Part shown: piece by piece, positions 41,794 through 51,215 of the stretch
How the letters are laid out: every line of letters begins with the position of its first letter
Numbering within the stretch: position 1 is the first letter of the stretch
NCBI GenBank assembly: GCA_022793675.1
Contig: JAAWDH010000016.1
Coordinates: 62,001 to 126,000, forward strand
DNA from: Oscillospiraceae bacterium
GTDB taxonomy: Bacteria > Bacillota > Clostridia > Oscillospirales > Ruminococcaceae
DNA length: 64,000 nt
Reading direction: 5' to 3'
Notes under the pieces: model-generated
Told to the model about the DNA's origin: nothing
What the model saw: the letters and a program-made list of their open reading frames with translations, nothing else
The model's database searches: none
Translations under genes and position numbers: made by a program

Positions 41794-43923
41794 TCAGCTT
41801 TTATCCCAAAAAATCTCCGCCCGGTCGCCGTCCTTCAGCACCGCCGTATAGGAAGCCGGCCGCCCGTTAAGCAGCTGGACGATCTGCCCTTGGGGGTTTT
41901 TGGGGTCAATGTCAGTATATGCCAGCAGGTTGAAAAATTCGTAGGGGGCGTCCCGCTGCGGGAAAACGACTTCCTGGCCGTTGAGCAGTACCCGCAGGGG
42001 GCCTGCCTGCCTGGGGGCAGCCTCGGCTGCCGCAGGCGCAGGCGGGACCGGAGCCGCTGCAGACGGGATCCGTACCCGCTGCGGCGCAGCCGGCGCAGAT
42101 GAAAACGCAGGCTGCGCCGGCGCAGGCCGGAAAGGCGTTTGCTGGGCCTGCTGGGGACGCAGCGGGGCTTCATGCACCGAAGCGTTCGCCATGGCGACCT
42201 CGTCCCCCGGTTTTAAGCGATAGGAGAGCGGCTGCGCCGCGCCGCCGACTACAAACGTCTTCCCAACTGGGTCAAGGCCATGGACTGCGCAAAGGTCGGC
42301 CAAACTCTCAACCCTGCGGCTCACCAGCTCGTCCCGGCTTTCGATGCGGCGTTCGGGGCCGGCTGGGCTGCCGTTGACTAGGAAGGTTTGCCCCGCCGTC
42401 ACCTCGACGCCGCCCAAGAAAACAGGGAAAGTCTCCCCTTCCGCGCTGAGATCCCGCAGGTAAACCGCAGCGTCCGCACCGGGCTGGGCCGGCTTAAACT
42501 CCAGACTATCCCCCGGGCGCACCGGGCTTTGCAGCGAAGCCGGCTCGCCGTTGAGGGTAATGACCGCCTCCTCGGGGAGCTGGCCGCGCGCCACGACCCG
42601 GCGGCCGTCGAGCGTATAGCTGACGTTCTTACCCGTCCGCCCCAATAGCTGGTCGTAGCGGACGCCGCCCATCTGCAGCACCCCTAAAACCGTACTGTTC
42701 CAGCTGTTCACCAACCGGCGGCGCTCGCCGTTGACCGTTACCGCCGCCGCATCCCCGGCCCCTTGGCGGACCGCAGTCAAAGCAATGCCCACCGGGGTGG
42801 CATACTCCGGCCCAAATACCGGTTCCTCGGTGACAATCATCCGCTTCATGTAGTTGTTCCCGCCTACAGCCACCCGGCTGACATCCATCGACAGCCCTTG
42901 GGCCACCAGCGGCGCAAGGCCGGGCGTCTGGCTGCCGCCGCCGGCTAAAAACACCGCCGACGGCGCTTTGCCGTTGACCTCCAGGATCCTTTCCGAAATC
43001 ACCTGGGCAAGGTTTTCCACCGCCGGACGGATCTTTTCAAAAAGCTCCTCCTCTGATTCCTCATGAGGCAGCCCCAAAATATCTTCATAGGCAATCTTCT
43101 TTTTGAGCTTTTCCGAAAGGGTATGCTTAATCTCCTCAGCCGCCGCAAAATCAACCAAACAGCCCTGCATCAGCGCTTCGGTGATTTCGTCGCCGGCCAC
43201 CGTCGCCATCGTATAGGCTGATACCCCGCCCCGCTCGCAGAGCGCAATATCGGAAGTGCCGGCGCCAATGTCCACCAGCGCCAGGTTCAGCTTGCGCAGG
43301 TCGTCGGGGATAACGGCGTTCATCGCGGCAATCGGTTCCAGCGTCAGCGCCGCCACAGTCAGCCCGATCTGGCGCATCGTCGTATAAAGGCTCTCCACGA
43401 CCTCCCGCGGCAGGAAAGTGGCAATCACCGACACGCCGGCGACCCGCCCCTGATGGTCCAAGAGGTTGGAAAATTCGTAGCCGTCGACCGTATAGCTGCG
43501 CACCGAATGCCCGACGCTCAAAAAATCCATACCTTGATTCTCTTCCTCTTCCATCAGAGCCGAATAGGCGCGCTGGATCGCTTCAAATTCCAATTTGGCG
43601 ACAAATTCCGGCGTAATCAGCCCGCCGCCGGTCTCCATCTCAAAAGACGCTTCCCTGGTGCGCAGCACCCGGCCTGCCGCAGCGATATGTACGCTTTTCA
43701 ACGCAAACCCCAGCCGCTTTTCCAGCCGTTCTTTGACCCGGCCGGCAATTTTGGCGGTCTCGCCGATGTCTTCAATCTGGCCGTCGACCACCGCCCGCTT
43801 CTGGTACTCCTCCGTCTCGACGCAGCTGACCCGGAAATAGTCCCCATCCTGGAACCCCACGATGCCGATGACGCTGCGGGTCCCGATATCCAGCGCAAAA
43901 ACCGCGCGCTCTTCGTCGACCAT
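41794..43923 (-). CDS. FtsA-like protein with long C-terminal extension
   Basis: A 709-residue protein of the actin/FtsA fold. The N-terminal 390 residues carry the nucleotide-binding motifs (VFALDIGTRSVIGIVG, VDIGAGTSDIALCERGG, APSAVFLAGGGSQ) and an FtsA 1C-like subdomain. The remaining 310 residues hold repeats resembling GKTFLVNG/GDEVAMA beta units, a Pro/Ala-rich linker (about 585-640) and a final beta-grasp-like LLNGRPASYTAVLKDGDRAEIFW. No FtsZ-binding tail or ftsZ gene is seen. The start at 43923 has AAGGAG eight nt upstream. The role is unknown; a link to cell-surface or flagellar positioning is a guess. Confidence 0.8.
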   Translation of the reverse strand: MVDEERAVFALDIGTRSVIGIVGFQDGDYFRVSCVETEEYQKRAVVDGQIEDIGETAKIAGRVKERLEKRLGFALKSVHIAAAGRVLRTREASFEMETGGGLITPEFVAKLEFEAIQRAYSALMEEEENQGMDFLSVGHSVRSYTVDGYEFSNLLDHQGRVAGVSVIATFLPREVVESLYTTMRQIGLTVAALTLEPIAAMNAVIPDDLRKLNLALVDIGAGTSDIALCERGGVSAYTMATVAGDEITEALMQGCLVDFAAAEEIKHTLSEKLKKKIAYEDILGLPHEESEEELFEKIRPAVENLAQVISERILEVNGKAPSAVFLAGGGSQTPGLAPLVAQGLSMDVSRVAVGGNNYMKRMIVTEEPVFGPEYATPVGIALTAVRQGAGDAAAVTVNGERRRLVNSWNSTVLGVLQMGGVRYDQLLGRTGKNVSYTLDGRRVVARGQLPEEAVITLNGEPASLQSPVRPGDSLEFKPAQPGADAAVYLRDLSAEGETFPVFLGGVEVTAGQTFLVNGSPAGPERRIESRDELVSRRVESLADLCAVHGLDPVGKTFVVGGAAQPLSYRLKPGDEVAMANASVHEAPLRPQQAQQTPFRPAPAQPAFSSAPAAPQRVRIPSAAAPVPPAPAAAEAAPRQAGPLRVLLNGQEVVFPQRDAPYEFFNLLAYTDIDPKNPQGQIVQLLNGRPASYTAVLKDGDRAEIFWDKS

Positions 43924-43956
43924 TGCTGTCTTCTCCTTCACCAAAGCTCTTCCTCC

Positions 43957-44601
43957 TCAGCTATCCTCGCCAATCTCTTCCAGGCATTTGCCTTCTTCCG
44001 CCATTGCCGCAGCCCGCCTCTTGCCCACATAACGGAAATGCTGCGGCGCAAAAGCGCGCCCAGTCAAGGCCTCTTTCCCCGCAGGATAACGCAGGACAAA
44101 ACCGTATTCCGCCCCATAGGCCGTCAGCCAAGCATAGGCGCTAGTACCCTCAAAATCCTCCGTACCGCTGACAAAAAAGTCCACTGCTAAACCAGTATGA
44201 TGTTCGTTTTCCCCCGGCGCAGCGCTGCCTTCGCCATCGTCTGCAAGCGCGGCCTGCTCTTTGACGCTGCGGTAGCCCGCTTTCAACGAAAGGGTGACGC
44301 CGTCCGCTTCAGCCGCCCGCAGCATCCGCCGTAGGGCCGGCGCGATACGGGTATCCACCCGGACGCCGCCTACCTGTTCCAAATCGACCGTAAAATCCCC
44401 AGGCAAGGGCCGCCCTTCCCCGACGATAACCGCCGCCCAAGGCTCTTGTTCCGCATGGAGCCCGCCCAGCACTGGCGTCAGCATCCCAAAAAGGCAGATC
44501 CCCAGCAAAAACACCAGCATCCGCCTGCCGCCAACAGGCTGCCGGCGTTCCTTCATATGTTCAGTTTCCAGACGGATCCGTTCCCGATGCTTTTCGGTCA
44601 T
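43957..44601 (-). CDS. M15-family D,D-carboxypeptidase (VanY-like)
   Basis: A 214-residue zinc peptidase with one N-terminal membrane segment (about 28-48), so anchored outside the cell. Motifs in order are LSLKAGYRSVKEQAAL, EHHTGLAVDFF (zinc ligands His and Asp) and HFRYVG (third ligand and catalytic region). It trims the terminal D-Ala of peptidoglycan stem peptides. The start overlaps the preceding gene by 41 nt. In this spot it may help open the wall for the flagellum or serve the wall more generally. Confidence 0.9.
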   Translation of the reverse strand: MTEKHRERIRLETEHMKERRQPVGGRRMLVFLLGICLFGMLTPVLGGLHAEQEPWAAVIVGEGRPLPGDFTVDLEQVGGVRVDTRIAPALRRMLRAAEADGVTLSLKAGYRSVKEQAALADDGEGSAAPGENEHHTGLAVDFFVSGTEDFEGTSAYAWLTAYGAEYGFVLRYPAGKEALTGRAFAPQHFRYVGKRRAAAMAEEGKCLEEIGEDS

Positions 44602-44914
44602 GCAGCGCCTCCTGTATCCGGGCTGTGGTGATCGTTTCAGGCCCTTCCCCTTTTAGCTTGGCGGCCGTAGCCAAAATCTGGCCATAAATGGTCGCCACCA
44701 CCTCGTAAAGCTCCTCGGGGATGTTTGCGCCCACCTCCAGCATACAGAGCATTGAGGCAGCACTGTCGTCGCGATAGATCGGGATACCCTGCTGCTCGGC
44801 AATATCAATAATCCGCTCAGCCACCGTGCCGTAGCCGGAGGCAATAACCACCGGGGCCAGGTCCTGCTCGGCATTGTACCGCAAGGCAACCGCTTTCTGA
44901 TCAGACTTTGACAT
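44561..44914 (-). CDS. FlhB C-terminal-domain paralogue (YlqH-like export switch protein)
   Basis: A 117-residue protein equal to the cytoplasmic C-terminal domain of FlhB, without membrane segments. It shows ALRYNAEQDLAPVVIASGYG followed by the YRDDSAASMLCMLEVGANIPEELYEVVATIYGQIL block, but not the autocleavage NPTH of FlhB itself. Such proteins (EscU/YscU/HrcU-like) occur beside a YlqG-like gene, as here. The role is thought to be in flagellar export specificity. It overlaps both neighbours, so the three genes form one operon. Confidence 0.85.
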   Translation of the reverse strand: MSKSDQKAVALRYNAEQDLAPVVIASGYGTVAERIIDIAEQQGIPIYRDDSAASMLCMLEVGANIPEELYEVVATIYGQILATAAKLKGEGPETITTARIQEALHDRKASGTDPSGN

Positions 44915-46304
44915 CCATACCCACCCTTCTATATGGCAGCGACTTGAAAACCTCCATCAGCGACCGGGAATGTTCCAACGTCTCCAGCCGCAGTTCGCCA
45001 GGACGGTACCCCAGCTCTGCCATCAGCCGCGGCGTGCCTTTCATCATCTGCTCGTAAGGCGCTTCATAACCCGGCGGACAGAAAAGGGAGAAGTCGATGG
45101 TCTTGCCATGGACAAAAAGCTCTACCTCAAACCGCCCTACCGCCTCCACATCAATGACCAGCAGCAAATGACGCCCCCGGCCCGCCCCTTCCGGCATATC
45201 CTTCTCGTCGCTGTCGGGGTTGACCCAAATCTCGGCAAACGCCTTCATATCCTGGTTCATGACCGGGATGACAAAATGCAGAAGCGGCGTGAAGTTGCAG
45301 GGGGAGGAAAGGAGGCTGTGGATAATCTTTTCGGTGCGCCCCATTTCGGCGGCGCCTTCCAGTTCCTGTTTTGACTGCTGGCCTAGAATCTTAATCAGCG
45401 CGTCCATAACTTTGGAGCGGTCGTCCCTGCCGCCTTTTGACGACAAGGAACGGATAAAATCATCCGACAGCCGGGCAAACCGTTGCCGCTGGGAAAGCCC
45501 CAGGCGCTGGCGGAGATAGAAGGCCGCCTCCTGGAAAGTCTCATAGCTGTCGTTATAGCGAGAAAGGTTATAGACTGAAATAGAAATATTTTTGGCGATT
45601 TTAGGCGAAAAAAGAACGCTCTCTTCCAGCTGTTTAAAAAGGTCAAGAGCCTCTTTTTTCAGCTCGGCGAAATTGCGGCTGGCGTCGTCCCTGGAAAAGC
45701 GCGCCAACAAATCGTCCATCTGGGCGGTGAGGCGCTGGCTTGAAGAGACGCTGTCGCGGATAAAGCGCAGGCTGTTGCGCACGGCATCAATAATATCATC
45801 CTTGCGCAGGAGGTTGTTCATTGCCTTGAGCATCCCCGCCACAGCTCCCAAAGTCTCGGGCTGCTGGGGGTTTTCGTTGACTAAATCCCGCAGGAAGTCA
45901 AAAATTTCGCCGTGGAAAATCGTCGAATCGCTGCCCTGACGGCGGATCTCGGCGGCAATGTCGTCCCCCTGCATCAAAAGGTTCTCGAAAGCCTGCTCAA
46001 TCTCCTGAGTGAAAGCCTGGTTATTGGCCGGCACCAGCTTGAAAATCTCCTCCAGCAGCGTGATATTCTTCAGATAAGAAACGGTGACCGATGGATCCTT
46101 CAAAAGGTTCAGCAGCAGGGCAGGGGCATCCCCCTCCCGGAACATACTGTTATTCTGCTTCAAAAGCTCGCCGCGGTTCTGGGCCTGGTAGATCCGGGAG
46201 GTTTCCGGCAGGTCGAAGCTGGCGGTAGGGTCGATGCCGGGCCGTGGCTGTATCGGCTGGTTTTTATTGATAAGCGGCGTCGTAACCTTTAAAAGGTCTG
46301 CCAT
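44901..46304 (-). CDS. YlqG-like protein with FliK-type C-terminus
   Basis: A 467-residue protein whose C-terminal 100 residues (VEAVGRFEVELFVHGKTIDFSLFCPPGY, ELRLETLEHSRS) resemble the Flg_hook domain of hook-length control proteins, while the rest is helical and unrecognised. It lies directly upstream of the FlhB-C paralogue, in the same order as ylqG-ylqH of Bacillus. The N-terminus (about 1-60) is polar. The gene starts 210 nt from cheA on the opposite strand. Function in hook or export control is inferred from the context. Confidence 0.6.
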   Translation of the reverse strand: MADLLKVTTPLINKNQPIQPRPGIDPTASFDLPETSRIYQAQNRGELLKQNNSMFREGDAPALLLNLLKDPSVTVSYLKNITLLEEIFKLVPANNQAFTQEIEQAFENLLMQGDDIAAEIRRQGSDSTIFHGEIFDFLRDLVNENPQQPETLGAVAGMLKAMNNLLRKDDIIDAVRNSLRFIRDSVSSSQRLTAQMDDLLARFSRDDASRNFAELKKEALDLFKQLEESVLFSPKIAKNISISVYNLSRYNDSYETFQEAAFYLRQRLGLSQRQRFARLSDDFIRSLSSKGGRDDRSKVMDALIKILGQQSKQELEGAAEMGRTEKIIHSLLSSPCNFTPLLHFVIPVMNQDMKAFAEIWVNPDSDEKDMPEGAGRGRHLLLVIDVEAVGRFEVELFVHGKTIDFSLFCPPGYEAPYEQMMKGTPRLMAELGYRPGELRLETLEHSRSLMEVFKSLPYRRVGMDVKV

Positions 46305-46514
46305 CCGGAATCCCTCCTCCCTTGGCTTGGAGTTTTTGCAAAAAAAGCCAAAAACCCATCCTCTGTAGTTTATTTATCAAATGAAAACCTTTAAACGAAA
46401 GGACGATTTCCTGAAAGCCAAGAAAAAATTTCAATTCCCCTTACGTTTTACGGGAAAAGTATGATAATTATATCGTAAAGCATATATTTTCATAAGGAAT
46501 GGGAAGGTGAAACT

Positions 46515-48557
46515 GTGGATAACGAGATGGACAACTTAATGGCGGCCTTTACCCACGAAACCAACGAGGGACTGGAGCACCTTGATGAGATCCTTTTGGA
46601 ATCCGAGCGCGATAAGAATATCAGCGAAGAAAATATCAACAGCATTTTCCGGATTACCCATACGATCAAAGGCTCCGCCGCTATGATGGAACTGGGCGGA
46701 ATTTCCAGCCTGGCCCACGCTGTGGAAGACGTTTTCTACATCATCCGCGAGGATCCTCAAAAACTTACGATTGTTTTTGAGGCCCTTTTTGACCTGGTTT
46801 TCCAGTCTTCGGATTTCCTGAAAAACGAGATGGAGAAGCTGCAGGCCGGCGGCTATGTGGAGGACGACCCCTCCGCACTGATTGCCCAGCTGCGGGAACA
46901 GGCCGCCGTTATGAAAGGGGAGGCTTCTGAAGCGCCCGCGCCGGCCGCCGCCCCTGCCGCGCCGACTGCGACTGCGCCTGCCGCCCCAGCAGAAACGAAG
47001 GCAGAACCTGCGCCGGAAGGCTCCTACCGTATCCGGGTGTTTTTTGAAGACGACTGCCAGATGGAGAATATGCGGGCCTTTATGCTGATGACCCAGCTGA
47101 AGCACTGCTGTGAAAGCATTTCTTCCATTCCGGCAAACCCTGAAACCGATTCCAGCCTCAGCGCCGAGATCATCAAGAACGGCTTTATCCTGATCTGCAA
47201 GCCCACTGACAGCCTGGACGATGTCCTCAAGGCTATCGAGGGTTCTTTGAATATCAAAACCTACGAGGTGCTGCCGGACGAAAAACCCGAGCCTGCCCAA
47301 ACGCCTGCCGCCGAGCAGAGCGCTGCACCCAAAGCTGCCCCCGCCGCGCCCGCGGCAAATGCGGCTAAGGCCGGCGCTAAACAGAGCCTAATCAGCGTCA
47401 ACCAGGCGAAGCTTGACCATCTGATGGACCTGGTGGGCGAGCTGGTCACGGCGGAATCGATGGTGGCCCGCAACCCCGACCTCAAGGGGCTGCAGCTGGA
47501 TAACTTCAACAAATCTATCCGCGAGCTGAAAAAGCTTACCGATGAATTGCAGGATATCGTCATGTCGATCCGGATGGTGCCGCTGCACAGCACCTTCCAG
47601 AAGATGAACCGTATTATCCGCGATATGTGCAAAAAGCTGGACAAAAAGGTCGAGCTGGTCACAGAGGGCGGCGATACGGAAGTCGACAAGACCATCAACG
47701 ACGCCATCGGCGATCCTTTTATGCATATGATCCGCAACTCGATGGACCATGCCATCGAGCCGCCTCAGGAACGCCTCGCGCTGGGTAAGCCGGAAATCGG
47801 CCGCATTACGCTGGCCGCCCGCAGCGTCGGCGGCGAAATCCTCATTGACATCGCCGACGACGGCTGCGGCCTCAATGCCGAAAAGCTGCTGCAAAAGGCT
47901 AGCGCCAACGGCATCCTCACCAAACCCGCCAGCGAATATACCGAAAAGGAAGCCTTCCAGCTGATTATGCTGCCCGGCTTCTCTACCAACACCCAGGTAA
48001 CGGAATACTCCGGGCGCGGCGTCGGCATGGACGTGGTGCGCAAAAACATTGAAAAGGTAGGCGGCACCATCTCAATCGCCAGCGCCAAGGGCAAGGGCAC
48101 TACCTTTACAATTAAGATCCCGCTGACCTTGGCAATCCTCGAAGGGATGAACATCGCCGTCGGCGGCACGATCTTTACGCTGCCGGTCACCAGCATCACT
48201 CAATCCTTCAAGGTCACCGACCCCAGCCAAGTCATCCATAACACCAACGGCACCGAGATGATCCTGATCCGCGGCGAATGCTATCCGATTATCCGGCTGC
48301 ATGATATCTTCAACATCCCTACCGACCAGCGGGATATCACCGAAGGCATTATGATCCAGGTGGAAAGCTCTTCCTCCAGCGCCTGCCTGTTCGCGGATGA
48401 GCTGCTGGGCGAATACCAGGTGGTTGTCAAGCCCTTCCCCGCCATCCTCAGCCGTTATAACCTGAAGGAACAGGGGATCTCTGGCTGTAGCATCCTGGGC
48501 GACGGCAGCATTAGCCTGATCCTGGATGCCAACAACCTGCTCAACAACCAACAGTAA
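46515..48557 (+). CDS. cheA: chemotaxis histidine kinase CheA
   Basis: A 680-residue kinase of the chemotaxis pathway. Order of domains: HPt with phospho-acceptor H49 in ITHTIKGSAAM (about 1-110), an Ala/Pro linker, a P2-like domain (about 175-255), a second Ala/Pro linker, dimerisation helices (about 300-360), the HATPase (HMIRNSMDHAIE, DIADDGCGL, GRGVGMDVV) and a CheW-like P5. Receptors control its autophosphorylation and the phosphate passes to CheY and CheB. Start is GTG with GGAAGG seven nt upstream. It begins the cheA-cheW-cheR-cheB operon. Confidence 0.97.
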   Translation: MDNEMDNLMAAFTHETNEGLEHLDEILLESERDKNISEENINSIFRITHTIKGSAAMMELGGISSLAHAVEDVFYIIREDPQKLTIVFEALFDLVFQSSDFLKNEMEKLQAGGYVEDDPSALIAQLREQAAVMKGEASEAPAPAAAPAAPTATAPAAPAETKAEPAPEGSYRIRVFFEDDCQMENMRAFMLMTQLKHCCESISSIPANPETDSSLSAEIIKNGFILICKPTDSLDDVLKAIEGSLNIKTYEVLPDEKPEPAQTPAAEQSAAPKAAPAAPAANAAKAGAKQSLISVNQAKLDHLMDLVGELVTAESMVARNPDLKGLQLDNFNKSIRELKKLTDELQDIVMSIRMVPLHSTFQKMNRIIRDMCKKLDKKVELVTEGGDTEVDKTINDAIGDPFMHMIRNSMDHAIEPPQERLALGKPEIGRITLAARSVGGEILIDIADDGCGLNAEKLLQKASANGILTKPASEYTEKEAFQLIMLPGFSTNTQVTEYSGRGVGMDVVRKNIEKVGGTISIASAKGKGTTFTIKIPLTLAILEGMNIAVGGTIFTLPVTSITQSFKVTDPSQVIHNTNGTEMILIRGECYPIIRLHDIFNIPTDQRDITEGIMIQVESSSSSACLFADELLGEYQVVVKPFPAILSRYNLKEQGISGCSILGDGSISLILDANNLLNNQQ

Positions 48558-48572
48558 AGGAGTGCACAAACC

Positions 48573-49064
48573 ATGAGCGAAAATGTTGAGAACCAGGCCC
48601 TGCTGGAGGAGACCCGGGACGACCTGGACGGACGCTTCCTGCTGTTCCATATCAACGATCGGCTTTATAGCCTGATGCTCCGCTATGTCATCGAGATTAT
48701 CCCCATGCAGAATATTACCTACCTGCCGGGTATTGCCTACTATATCAAAGGGGTTATCAATATCCGCGGCAAAGTGGTACCGGTCATCAGCACCCGCGCC
48801 AAGCTGAACTTTCCGGAACAGCCTTACGACGACAAAACCTGTATCATTGTTATTGAGATCCAGGAAATGACGGTGGGCTTGATTGTCGACAGCATCTCTG
48901 ACGTCATCGCTGCCGACAGCAGTCAGATGGCTGCCCCGCCGGCCACCGGCGACACCGCCACCCGTTATCTCTCCTCGGTCACCGAGATTGAGAACCAGGT
49001 GATCCTGAACTTGGATTGCGAAAAGTTCCTTTATGAGGACTTGAGCGAATTTGCAGGGATTTGA
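48573..49064 (+). CDS. cheW: chemotaxis coupling protein CheW
   Basis: A 163-residue adaptor linking chemoreceptors to CheA. Strands and loops are typical (RFLLFHINDRLYSLMLRYVIEIIPM, KGVINIRGKVVPVISTRAKL, VGLIVDSISDVIA). AAGGAG precedes the ATG, 15 nt after cheA. This is the copy in the main che operon; a second CheW lies at 21980-22474. Confidence 0.96.
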   Translation: MSENVENQALLEETRDDLDGRFLLFHINDRLYSLMLRYVIEIIPMQNITYLPGIAYYIKGVINIRGKVVPVISTRAKLNFPEQPYDDKTCIIVIEIQEMTVGLIVDSISDVIAADSSQMAAPPATGDTATRYLSSVTEIENQVILNLDCEKFLYEDLSEFAGI

Positions 49065-49123
49065 CCTTTTTAAGTCGCTTTACCCCCTGAAAACAATACT
49101 GTAAAACAAAAGGAGTGCAAGCC

Positions 49124-49960
49124 ATGAACGGCAGTTCGCAGCAGCCTTCGGTTGTTAAAATCACCGATCAGGAGTTTACCGAGCTTAAAAATTTCGTCTA
49201 CCGTACTTATGGGATTGACCTAAGCAAAAAGCGCCAGCTGATTGAGGGGCGGCTTTCCCATACCCTGCGGTCAAAGGGGCTTTCCTCTTTCGGCCAGTAC
49301 ATGAAGATGATCCAACAGGACGCTTCCGGGACGGAAATGCATCAGTTTCTCAATAAAATTACGACTAACCATTCCTATTTTGGCAGGGAAAACGAGCACT
49401 TCAACTTTTTATTGCAGACGGCCCTCCCTGAACTGGAACGGTCGCGGCACAACGACCTGCGCATCTGGAGCGCGGGTTGTTCGGCTGGACAGGAACCTTA
49501 TAACCTGGCGATGACGATGGACCAGTATTTCGGCCCCCGCAAACAGCTGTGGGATACCACGATTCTTGCTACCGATATTTCTACCAACGTCCTTTCCAAA
49601 GCCAAGGAAGGCATCTACCCCAGCGACCAGCTGACCGGGCTGCCGCCCCAGTGGCTGAGCAAGTATTTTTCCCGGCTGGATGGGAAAAATTACCAGGTGA
49701 TTCCCCGTATCCGTAAAGAAGTTGTCTTTAAGATTTTCAACCTGATGGACGCCTTCCCAGCTCGGAAGCCTTTCGACATCATCTTTTGCAGGAACGTCAT
49801 GATCTATTTTGACGCCGAAACCATCGCTAGGCTGATCGACAAGTTCTACCAGGCCACAGCGCCAGGCGGCTACCTGTTCATCGGCCATTCCGAGACCATC
49901 AACCGGGAGACTACTAAATATGAGTATGTGCAACCGGCGATTTACAAAAAAATCAAATAA
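49124..49960 (+). CDS. cheR: chemotaxis methyltransferase CheR
   Basis: A 278-residue SAM-dependent methyltransferase that adds methyl groups to receptor glutamates. The N-terminal helical domain precedes the SAM-binding domain with IWSAGCSAGQEPYNLAMTM (motif I) and DIIFCRNVMIYFD (motif II). The start at 49124 has AAGGAGT seven nt upstream; a GTG at 49115 overlaps that site. It lies between cheW and cheB. Confidence 0.96.
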   Translation: MNGSSQQPSVVKITDQEFTELKNFVYRTYGIDLSKKRQLIEGRLSHTLRSKGLSSFGQYMKMIQQDASGTEMHQFLNKITTNHSYFGRENEHFNFLLQTALPELERSRHNDLRIWSAGCSAGQEPYNLAMTMDQYFGPRKQLWDTTILATDISTNVLSKAKEGIYPSDQLTGLPPQWLSKYFSRLDGKNYQVIPRIRKEVVFKIFNLMDAFPARKPFDIIFCRNVMIYFDAETIARLIDKFYQATAPGGYLFIGHSETINRETTKYEYVQPAIYKKIK

Positions 49961-49975
49961 GGAGGAATTCACATT

Positions 49976-51025
49976 ATGCCTCCGATTCGCGTTCTTGTGG
50001 TAGACGATTCTATCCTCTTCCGCACCAAACTCCAGATGAGTCTCAGCGAAGATCCCAACATCACGGTGGTCGGCAGCGCTGTAGACGCTATGGATGCGAT
50101 GAAACGCATCGAAGAGCTGAACCCGGACGTGGTAACCCTCGATGTTGAAATGCCCAAAATGAACGGTATCGCTTTCTTGAAACAGCTCATCCCCAAACGC
50201 CCGACCAAAGTGGTAGTCGTCAGCTCGCTGCCTATCAACGCTTTGGACGCCCTCGACGCCGGCGCAATCGACTTTGTCAAGAAGCCCGGCCCGTCGCCGG
50301 GAGAGCTGCGGGCCTTTATCGAAGAGCTGAAGGGGAAAATCAAGATTGCCTATACTGCTAAGGTAAGGCAGGTGCCTAGGGGACGGCAGGCTGTGCCCTC
50401 CCTGACCTCCAGGCTCTCTTCTTCCGCGCCGATCCACGCTGATAAGAATACCATTATTGCGATTGGCGCTTCTACCGGCGGGACAGAGGCCATCATTGAG
50501 GTGGTCAAAAATCTTCCGCCTACTACCCCCGGTATTGTTATTGTCCAGCATATGCCGCCGAAATTTACCGAGCTTTATGCCCAGCGGCTGGACCGGATCT
50601 GCAAGATGCGGGCCAAGGAAGCCTCCGATATGGATCGGGTGGTCACGGGGCAGATCCTGGTGGCGGCTGGGGAATACCACATGACTTTGAAAAAAGATGC
50701 CAGCGGCTATTATATCCGTTCCCTGCAGGGAGAGCGTGTCAACGGCCATTGCCCTGCGGTAGACGTACTGTTTGACACCGTAGCAGATGTAGCCGGGGCC
50801 CATGCCATCGGCGTCATCCTAACCGGTATGGGCGCTGACGGCGCTCGCGGTATTACTAAGATGAAGCAGCGGGGCGCCTATACCATTGGCCAGGACAAAA
50901 ACAGCTGCGTCGTCTATGGGATGCCAATGGAGGCTTACAAGCTGGGCGGCGTTACCAAGCAGCTCCCGCTGGACCAGATCGGCGACGAGATCCTTTATAA
51001 GCTGAGCCGCGCTGGCAAAAGCTGA
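49976..51025 (+). CDS. cheB: chemotaxis methylesterase CheB
   Basis: A 349-residue response regulator with an N-terminal receiver domain (phospho-acceptor D56 in TLDVEMPKM) and a C-terminal methylesterase domain. The catalytic Ser is in IGASTGGTEA, His in VQHMPP and Asp in GMGADGA. It removes receptor methyl groups and competes with CheY for CheA phosphate. AAGGAGG lies before the ATG. It ends the cheA-cheW-cheR-cheB run and is followed by repeat copy 8. Confidence 0.97.
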   Translation: MPPIRVLVVDDSILFRTKLQMSLSEDPNITVVGSAVDAMDAMKRIEELNPDVVTLDVEMPKMNGIAFLKQLIPKRPTKVVVVSSLPINALDALDAGAIDFVKKPGPSPGELRAFIEELKGKIKIAYTAKVRQVPRGRQAVPSLTSRLSSSAPIHADKNTIIAIGASTGGTEAIIEVVKNLPPTTPGIVIVQHMPPKFTELYAQRLDRICKMRAKEASDMDRVVTGQILVAAGEYHMTLKKDASGYYIRSLQGERVNGHCPAVDVLFDTVADVAGAHAIGVILTGMGADGARGITKMKQRGAYTIGQDKNSCVVYGMPMEAYKLGGVTKQLPLDQIGDEILYKLSRAGKS

Positions 51026-51126
51026 CGGGGTACGGGAGTACGGTCGCTTTCTGAAGAAAGCTCTGCAAAGACTTTTACCCGCTAGGGCAGGCCTTTGCAC
51101 TGCCATAGACGCCTACTGCGTCGATG
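51026..51126. repeat. palindromic intergenic repeat, copy 8 (half unit)
   Basis: Half unit in forward order: GGGTACGGGAGTACGGTCG, CTTTCTGAAGAAAGC, TGCAAAGACTTTTACCCGCTAGG, ending in GCCTACTGCGTCGA. It lies between cheB and the chemoreceptor gene on the plus strand. Confidence 0.85.
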
Positions 51127-51215
51127 AGGGGTTTTTCCCTTTTTTTAGCCCGCTGTATTAACGGCGGGTTCAGTTTGCCCGGCGCATCCAAATTTTAAGA
51201 AAAGAAGTGTGTGAC

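Noticed and set aside
49409..50803. A 464-residue minus-strand open frame across cheR and cheB
   Set aside because: Both real genes are unmistakable on the plus strand; the reverse frame is a codon-bias shadow with no site or motif.
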